A DNA stretch of 35,739 nucleotides from Gemmatimonadota bacterium (GTDB taxonomy: Bacteria > Gemmatimonadota > Gemmatimonadetes > Longimicrobiales > Gaopeijiaceae). A program made the position numbers and the translations under genes. The stretch covers positions 1 to 35,739 of the forward strand of contig JADFRS010000020.1 in assembly GCA_022561145.1 (NCBI GenBank), written 5' to 3'. Below are positions 30,870-35,739 of the stretch, piece by piece (within the stretch, counting starts at the first letter, position 1; each line of letters begins with the position of its first letter). Below the pieces are notes generated by a model. That model was given only the letters and a program-made list of their open reading frames with translations. It searched no databases and was not told where the DNA came from.

Positions 30870-32276
30870 TCAGACGTGCAACGCCCTGCCCAGGGCCGCC
30901 AGAGCACTCTCTCCAATCGCTTCGGACAGCGTCGGATGGGGGTGCATGGCCCGGTCCATCTCTTCCATCGTCGATTCCAGGTGCCGGCCGACGACGAATT
31001 CACCGATGAGCTCGGTAGCGCTTGGTCCTACGATGTGAGCGCCGAGAATTTCCGAGTACTTCGTGTCTCGGATCACCTTCACGAACCCTTCGGAGTGCCC
31101 GCCGGCAAGCGCCCGGCCGTTCCCCACCCAGGGGAACTTTCCCACTTCGATGTCGTGGCCGGCCGCCTTCGCTTGCTCCTCGGTGAGCCCAACCGACGCC
31201 ACTTCAGGATGGCAGTAGGTACAGTTGGGAACGTTTTCGTAGTTCACGCTATGGTGCCCCTGGCCGGTGATGTGCTCGACACACACCACACCCTCGTGCA
31301 TCGCCTTGTGGGCGAGAAGTTGGTGCCCCGCGACATCACCCAGGGCGTACACACCTGCCACGTTGGTGCGAAGCTGGTCGTCCACCTTGATGTACCCGTG
31401 CTCGTCCAACTCCACGTTGACCGCGTCGAGCCCGAGATCCTCAGTGTTCGGCGCACGGCCCACGGCGGAAAGCACACGTTCCACCTGGAGGGTCTGCTCC
31501 GCGCCCGCCTTGTCCTTGAACGTCAGCGTGACCCCGGTATCGCTCACTTCGGCGCCCTGCACCATCGCGCTCGTGAAGACGTTGATGCCGCGTTTCTTGA
31601 ACGAGCGCGCGACCACCGCCGAGCAGTCCTTGTCTTCGACGGGCAGGACCCGGTCCAGCGCCTCGATGACGGTAACCTCGCTCCCGTAGGCGCTGAACAC
31701 GTCCGCGAACTCCATGCCGACCGCGCCCGCACCGATCACAGCCAAACTCTTGGGAGCACTCGTCTGAAAAAGCGCCCCGGTGGACGACCAAATCGTCTCC
31801 TCGTCGATGGGAAGCATCGGCAAGCTTCTCGGGCGGGACCCTGTCGCGATGATCACGTGGTCCGCTGCGAGCGTTTGCGTGGCACCGTCGGTCGACGTCA
31901 CCTCCACCGAGCTCTTGGAAAGCAGCCTGCCACGTCCCTCGATGTGCGTGATCTTGTTCTTCTTGAACAGGTGGCCTACGCCTTTGCTCAACTGATCAGC
32001 CACCGCACGGCTACGTTCCTGGGCAGGCCCCAAGTCCACGTTCATCCTGGAAAACGTGATACCATGGCGCTCGGCGTCCCTCAGCTCATTGACCAGGGCT
32101 GCGCTCGAAAGAAGAGCTTTGGTCGGGATACAGCCGGTATTCAGGCACACGCCGCCGAGCGTGTCCTCTTCGACGCAGGCGACATTGAGTCCCAGTTGAG
32201 CGGCTCGAATCGCGGCGACATACCCGCCGGGACCGGCCCCTACCACCACCAGATCGTACTGCGAATCAGCCAACAC
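30870..32276 (-). CDS. lpdA: dihydrolipoyl dehydrogenase (E3)
   Basis: 468 residues, starting GTG 32276 (the TTG three bases on is also possible; GAGG lies just upstream). The FAD motif is VVVGAGPGGYVAAIRAAQLG, the redox disulfide GGVCLNTGCIPTKALL, the NAD motif VIGAGAVGMEFADVFSAYGS, and the second FAD segment GVYALGDVAGHQLLAHKA. The active-site pair HPHPTLSE lies near the C-terminus. It reoxidises lipoamide in the 2-oxoacid dehydrogenase or glycine cleavage complexes; no E1/E2 or gcv gene is in the window. It is divergent from lemA across 286 bases, with the MarR gene downstream. Confidence 0.95.
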   Translation of the reverse strand: MLADSQYDLVVVGAGPGGYVAAIRAAQLGLNVACVEEDTLGGVCLNTGCIPTKALLSSAALVNELRDAERHGITFSRMNVDLGPAQERSRAVADQLSKGVGHLFKKNKITHIEGRGRLLSKSSVEVTSTDGATQTLAADHVIIATGSRPRSLPMLPIDEETIWSSTGALFQTSAPKSLAVIGAGAVGMEFADVFSAYGSEVTVIEALDRVLPVEDKDCSAVVARSFKKRGINVFTSAMVQGAEVSDTGVTLTFKDKAGAEQTLQVERVLSAVGRAPNTEDLGLDAVNVELDEHGYIKVDDQLRTNVAGVYALGDVAGHQLLAHKAMHEGVVCVEHITGQGHHSVNYENVPNCTYCHPEVASVGLTEEQAKAAGHDIEVGKFPWVGNGRALAGGHSEGFVKVIRDTKYSEILGAHIVGPSATELIGEFVVGRHLESTMEEMDRAMHPHPTLSEAIGESALAALGRALHV

Positions 32277-32350
32277 ACCACCTCGTGAGCGGATGTTCGA
32301 CGGCGAAGCGTTGGCATGCCGGAGCTTCGCACGTTAGTCGGTATAGACTG

Positions 32351-32445
32351 CCGGACCCAGCGGCGACGGGTCCGGAGACTGCGGGAGCAGGGAAGTTAGG
32401 CCAAGTGGTTCGGGGATGTAAACCCTCTTGGAGCCCGGATTCGGG
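32351..32445 (+). other. tandem hairpins in the lpdA-lemA intergenic region (possible leader RNA)
   Basis: Three inverted repeats follow one another. CCGGACCC/GGGTCCGG (32351-32358 with 32368-32375) is 8 bp with a 9-base loop. CCAAG-T-GGTT/AACC-CT-CTTGG (32401-32431) is a two-part stem. CCCG/CGGG (32434-32445) has a GATT loop. They sit in the 286-base gap between lpdA (minus) and lemA (plus), about 120-210 bases before the lemA ATG. A TATAGA at 32342 could be a -10 element but has no clear -35. A structured 5' leader or small RNA is possible. It is not a tRNA or a known riboswitch that I recognise. Confidence 0.4.
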
Positions 32446-32562
32446 AAGGTTCGTGAAGACGGGGCCGTATCCTTTACAGCCGATCCGGGCGAGGTCTATT
32501 CTTCGTAATGCGCACCCGATGCGTGTGGTTTCCTCCCTAGCCGCTCGGTAGGAGGCATTTCT

Positions 32563-33126
32563 ATGGTTGAGCTTTTGGTCCTCGGAGTCGTTGGCGTCGC
32601 GGGCGTGGCGATGTACAACTCGCTCGTGAAGCTTGGAACGCAGGCGGAAGCTGCGTGGGCTGACATCGACGTCCAACTCAAACGTCGGCACGACCTGATT
32701 CCGAACCTGGTAGAAACCGTAAAGGGGTACGCTAGCCACGAGAGGCAGACGCTCGAGGCGGTGACCGCCGCTCGTTCCAGCGCCATGTCTGCTCAAGGGC
32801 CGGCCGCCAAGGCCCAGGCGGAAGGAATGCTCGCCGGGGCCTTGAAGTCGCTCTTCGCTCTCTCGGAGGCCTACCCGGACCTTCAAGCCGCTGGCGGCTT
32901 CCGGGATCTCCAAGAAACGCTCACCGGGCTGGAGGACCACATCCAGCAGGCCCGCCGCTACTACAACGCGGTGGTGCGGGACTACAACACCAAGCTCCAG
33001 CAGGTACCAACCAACCTGATCGCCAAGGCCTTCAACTTCGTGGAGCGGGAGTTCTTCGAGATTCCGGATGCGGAGAAGGCGGTGCCTCAGGTCAAATTCG
33101 GTGACGACAAGCCCTCCTTACCGTGA
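32563..33126 (+). CDS. lemA: LemA family protein
   Basis: 187 residues with one N-terminal membrane helix (LLVLGVVGVAGVAMYNSLV) and a long helical bundle carrying the LemA motifs: AAWADIDVQLKRRHDLIPNL, VKGYASHERQTLEAVTAAR and YYNAVVRDYNTKLQQVPTNL, ending EREFFEIPDAE. A strong AGGAGG precedes the ATG. LemA proteins are anchored with the bundle outside the cytoplasm; their function is poorly known. The stop overlaps the next gene's GTG (GTGA). Pairing with a DUF2207 protein two genes on is a common arrangement. Confidence 0.94.
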   Translation: MVELLVLGVVGVAGVAMYNSLVKLGTQAEAAWADIDVQLKRRHDLIPNLVETVKGYASHERQTLEAVTAARSSAMSAQGPAAKAQAEGMLAGALKSLFALSEAYPDLQAAGGFRDLQETLTGLEDHIQQARRYYNAVVRDYNTKLQQVPTNLIAKAFNFVEREFFEIPDAEKAVPQVKFGDDKPSLP

Positions 33127-34256
33127 AGATAGTCCCGGTTGTGTCGAGGAGGGATTTTCGTCGCTTCGTCGACCTGCCTTGGCAGATCTACGACCGGAGT
33201 CGATACCCTCAGTGGGTGCCGCCTCTCAGAAGCATGGTGCGCGAAGCGCTCGATACGAAGCGAAACCCGTTCTATCAGCACGCCGACATTCAGCTCTTTC
33301 TCGCCGAGCGAAGTGGGCGGGCGGTGGGCCGCATCGCGGCCATCGAGAACCGGGCACACAACCGGTTCCACGAAGACTCGATCGGGTTCTTCGGGTTCTT
33401 GGAGTTGCTAGATGATCCCGAGGCCGCCGATGCGTTGATCGAGGCGGCGAGCCTGTGGCTGGGTGGGCGCGGCCTGACGGCGCTACAGGGTCCCATCAGC
33501 CCGTCGACCAATCACGAATGCGGACTCCTTGTCAGCGGATTCGAGCACCACCCGATGATCATGACCCCCTGGAATCCTCCCTACTACGAGGAGCTGCTCG
33601 AGCAAGCCGGGCTCGCGCCGGTGAAAGACCTCCTCGGCTATCTATTACCGCTGGGCAACGGCTTCGCGCTCCCGGAGCGATTCGAACGCATGGCCGAGCA
33701 CACCAGGTCCAAGCTCGGGCTCACGTTCCGGAGCGCGGACATGAGCCGCTACAAGAGCGAGGTCGCTATTTGCTGGGAGATTTACAACGACGCTTGGGAG
33801 GGCAACTGGGGTTTCGTTCCCATCACATGGGAGGAGTTCGAGTTCGCGTCCCGTGGCCTGAAGCAGATCCTTCGTCCGGAATTCGCGTTCATCGCGGAGG
33901 TGGACGGGGTTCCGGCGGGCTTCATGCTGATCGTGTCGGACCTGAACCGGATTCTCAGGCACGTGCCATCGGGGCGGCTTTCCCCGCTGGCCATGGCGCG
34001 AATCGTCTTCGGCATCGGCAAGGTCAAGCGTGGCCGTATTCTGGCGCTAGGCATAAAGGCGAAATACAGAACACGGGGCATTCTTCCCCTGTTCTTGCAT
34101 GAAGCGGTGAAGCGGGCACAGGCCATCGACGCGATCGAAGCGGAGGCTTCATGGATTCTCGACGACAACAAACCAATGCGAGCCGTGATGAAGGCGATGG
34201 GAAGCGACGTCTACCGGCGGTGGAGGCTTTACCAGAAACCCATAGCCATAGCGTGA
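33123..34256 (+). CDS. GNAT-fold acyltransferase-like protein (unknown substrate)
   Basis: 377 residues starting GTG 33123, overlapping the lemA stop by four bases. The sequence pattern (FRRFVDLPWQIYDRSRYPQW, QGPISPSTNHECGLLVSGFE, MMTPWNPPYYEELL-like segment) matches a family of uncharacterised two-domain proteins with a C-terminal GNAT-like region (PEFAFIAEVDGVPAGFMLIV, LALGIKAKYRTRGILPLFLH). The latter resembles an acyl-CoA pyrophosphate loop. There is no signal peptide, so it is cytosolic. The substrate is unknown. Coupling on both sides, with lemA upstream and a TGATG junction to DUF2207, suggests it works with a cell-envelope system. Confidence 0.75.
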   Translation: MKIVPVVSRRDFRRFVDLPWQIYDRSRYPQWVPPLRSMVREALDTKRNPFYQHADIQLFLAERSGRAVGRIAAIENRAHNRFHEDSIGFFGFLELLDDPEAADALIEAASLWLGGRGLTALQGPISPSTNHECGLLVSGFEHHPMIMTPWNPPYYEELLEQAGLAPVKDLLGYLLPLGNGFALPERFERMAEHTRSKLGLTFRSADMSRYKSEVAICWEIYNDAWEGNWGFVPITWEEFEFASRGLKQILRPEFAFIAEVDGVPAGFMLIVSDLNRILRHVPSGRLSPLAMARIVFGIGKVKRGRILALGIKAKYRTRGILPLFLHEAVKRAQAIDAIEAEASWILDDNKPMRAVMKAMGSDVYRRWRLYQKPIAIA

Positions 34257-35638
34257 TGCGCATGAAATTACTGGCGTGCGGGGTCTTTCTATCCATGGCC
34301 TTGTTTTCCACGGCTTGGGATGCGGGAGCACAGGAGCGGACCCTCGTCATCGAATCATTCGACGTCACCGTTCAGGTGGCCGAGAGCGGCCGCATCGACG
34401 TGCTCGAGTCCATTCGGTTCCGCTTCTCCGGGTCGTGGAATGGTGTTTACCGTCTGATTCCGGTCAACTACAGCACGCCTCAAGGGTTCAACTACAAGCT
34501 TTTTCTCGACGTCGAAAGCATCACCGACGAATCGGGCCGGAGGCTCGAGTACAAGGACACTCGGGAACGGCATTACAGAAAACTCAAGGTCTGGGTACCG
34601 GGTGCACAGAACACAGTGCGCACGATCCACTTCCGCTACTCCGTACCCAACGCCCTCAGGTTCTTCGATTCCGAGGACGACGACTTTGCCGAAGGGCACG
34701 ACGAACTCTACTGGAACGTCACCGGCGACGAGTGGGAGATTCCTATCGAGAGGGCTTCCGCACGCGTGGAGCTTCCGCCCGGGGTCACCGGCCTCCAGGC
34801 TCGTGCGTTCACGGGCGCTTTTCGCTCCACCGCCCGGAATGCGAGCATCGATGAAATAGAATATGGATTCTATTTCGAGACTTCGGAATCCCTCGGGCGT
34901 CGAGAGGGGCTGACGATAGCGGTGGCCTGGAGTCCCGGGGTCGTGACGAGGCCTTCGGCGATCACCAGGGCGTACTTGTTCCTCCGGTCCAACCTCATCT
35001 TTCTGTTGCCGATCGTCAGCCTCACGGTCATGTGGCGGCTCTGGCTGAACAAGGGCCGTGACCCGGCCCGGCGCTCGATCGCACCGCAGTACGAGCCCCC
35101 GCAGGGCCTGACGCCGGCGGAGATCGGCACCTTGATCGACAACCGCCCCGACATGAGGGATATCACCGCCTCGATGGTGGACCTCGCGGTTCGCGGGTTC
35201 ATGCGGATCGAGGAGCGCGAGAAACAGGGCTTCGCGTCGATCTTCGGGGGCAACGACTACACCTTCGTGATGCTCAAGGGCCGGGACGAGTGGAGCGAGC
35301 TTCAGAGCCATGAGCGGACGCTCCTGAGTGGGTTCTTCGACAACGGGCAGCGCACGGAGGTGAAGCTCGGGGATCTGGAGAACGAGTTCTACAAAGACGT
35401 CTCGCGCATGAAGGACGATCTCTACGGCAGGCTGGTCGAGTTGGGACTCTACGCCCGGCGACCCGACAAGGTGATGGCTGTCTACGCCGCCGCCGGCGTG
35501 GTAGTCCTGGTCCTGTCGGTTGGCGGAGCGCGAATCCTCGCCGACCAGGTCGCGGGCCTCCGGGTCGGCCGCGTAAGCGTTTATCTCCTTTGCTTCGGTG
35601 CTGAGCAGCACCGGAAGCACCCTTCGAGTGCCAAATAG
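34256..35638 (+). CDS. DUF2207 membrane protein, apparently ending early
   Basis: 460 residues from ATG 34256, which shares an A with the previous TGA (TGATG); the ORF-track start at 34151 is upstream and not family-like. A signal segment (MRMKLLACGVFLSMALFSTA) leads to the extracellular DUF2207 domain (TLVIESFDVTVQVAESGRID, VPNALRFFDSEDDDFAEGHDELYWN). A membrane helix (FLRSNLIFLLPIVSLTVMWR) and the cytoplasmic winged-helix-like part (YEPPQGLTPAEIGTLIDNRP) follow. The second membrane segment begins (VVVLVLSVGGARIL), but the frame then ends QHRKHPSSAK. Family members as I know them continue with another helix and a conserved tail, so truncation, a frameshift or divergence is possible. Confidence 0.85.
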   Translation: MRMKLLACGVFLSMALFSTAWDAGAQERTLVIESFDVTVQVAESGRIDVLESIRFRFSGSWNGVYRLIPVNYSTPQGFNYKLFLDVESITDESGRRLEYKDTRERHYRKLKVWVPGAQNTVRTIHFRYSVPNALRFFDSEDDDFAEGHDELYWNVTGDEWEIPIERASARVELPPGVTGLQARAFTGAFRSTARNASIDEIEYGFYFETSESLGRREGLTIAVAWSPGVVTRPSAITRAYLFLRSNLIFLLPIVSLTVMWRLWLNKGRDPARRSIAPQYEPPQGLTPAEIGTLIDNRPDMRDITASMVDLAVRGFMRIEEREKQGFASIFGGNDYTFVMLKGRDEWSELQSHERTLLSGFFDNGQRTEVKLGDLENEFYKDVSRMKDDLYGRLVELGLYARRPDKVMAVYAAAGVVVLVLSVGGARILADQVAGLRVGRVSVYLLCFGAEQHRKHPSSAK

Positions 35639-35739
35639 CCTGGCCGTCCACCTCACCAACACCGCGCCCGATCTAGACGCCGACAGGAGGGCCGGCGTCA
35701 GAGGGCTCGCCCACGTCATCGGCATCGGCCCCACGCTCC
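35639..35739. other. right-edge segment without an assignable gene
   Basis: About 100 bases after the DUF2207 stop. One plus-strand frame (from the TAA at 35574 onward) and one minus-strand frame stay open to the window edge with GC-rich third positions, but neither resembles a family I know. It may hold the rest of the DUF2207 gene after a frame change, or the end of a minus-strand gene. The window does not decide this. Confidence 0.3.

Noticed and set aside
32405-32430. Resemblance to a 16S rRNA stretch (TTCGGGGATGTAAACC)
   Set aside because: Similarity spans only about 16 bases and does not extend on either side; no rRNA gene is present.
32385-32460. tRNA-like segment (AAGTGGTTCG, GGTTCG)
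   Set aside because: Resembles D- and T-arm consensus locally, but no acceptor stem or GGTTCGAATCC arm can be formed.
34355-35734. 459-residue minus-strand ORF opposite DUF2207
   Set aside because: Antisense shadow; the plus strand carries clear DUF2207 sequence. Its first residues near the right edge are undecided.

Overview
The window reads as an ordinary, densely coded chromosomal segment of a GC-rich, aerobic, Gram-negative-type bacterium. Features pointing that way are aa3-type cytochrome c oxidase, a signal-peptide DUF5916 outer-membrane-like barrel protein, a PilB/GspE-type ATPase and glycolate oxidase. The mix of DUF5916, YIP1, a HEAT-repeat plus HD-GYP pair, long-form IspH and LemA/DUF2207 resembles Gemmatimonadota. 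That is a judgement from recognised families, not a search. I see no rRNA, tRNA, CRISPR array, insertion sequence or prophage gene.

Layout. 1-2968 (minus): cytochrome oxidase subunits I (open at the left edge) and II (with a fused cytochrome c domain), then a Trm112-like protein. 3044-3496 (plus): a secreted DUF192 protein. 3483-10040 (minus): YIP1 membrane protein, fused TRAP permease, DUF5916 protein, class V aminotransferase. 10253-14062 (plus): an unknown protein, a small membrane protein, DUF167, an alkaline-phosphatase-superfamily enzyme, and a PilB/GspE ATPase with an extra zinc-ribbon tail. 14078-14794 (minus): an unknown protein. 14931-17474 (minus): MarR regulator, GNAT acyltransferase and an OSBS/N-succinylamino-acid racemase-like enolase. 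The regulator starts next to a perfect AT-rich palindrome. 17767-20836 (plus): a HEAT-repeat gene interrupted by two compensating frame changes, then an HD-GYP-like protein. 20824-26899 (minus): MBL hydrolase, GlcD, GlcE, GlcF and an M20 peptidase in one tight operon. 26916-28990 (minus): FxsA, M42 aminopeptidase and a GAF/fRMsr-like protein. 29072-30307 (plus): IspH. 30319-32276 (minus): dihydrolipoyl dehydrogenase and a MarR regulator. 32563-35638 (plus): LemA, a GNAT-like protein and DUF2207, each overlapping the next.

How the genes may work together. The MarR-GNAT-racemase set plus the M20 peptidase about 4 kb away has the three enzyme types of the known D-to-L amino-acid conversion route (N-succinylation, racemisation, desuccinylation). 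That would make it a salvage module rather than menaquinone synthesis. The glc genes oxidise glycolate to glyoxylate. The HEAT/HD-GYP pair and the PilB ATPase suggest signalling and pilus or secretion functions.

The most interesting signals are the MarR palindrome with its putative regulon, the frame-interrupted HEAT gene, the zinc-ribbon PilB, the in-frame TGA-TTG junction between the DUF5916 and aminotransferase genes, and two structured non-coding segments (27432-27499 and 32351-32445). No stretch longer than about 300 bases lacks a gene.
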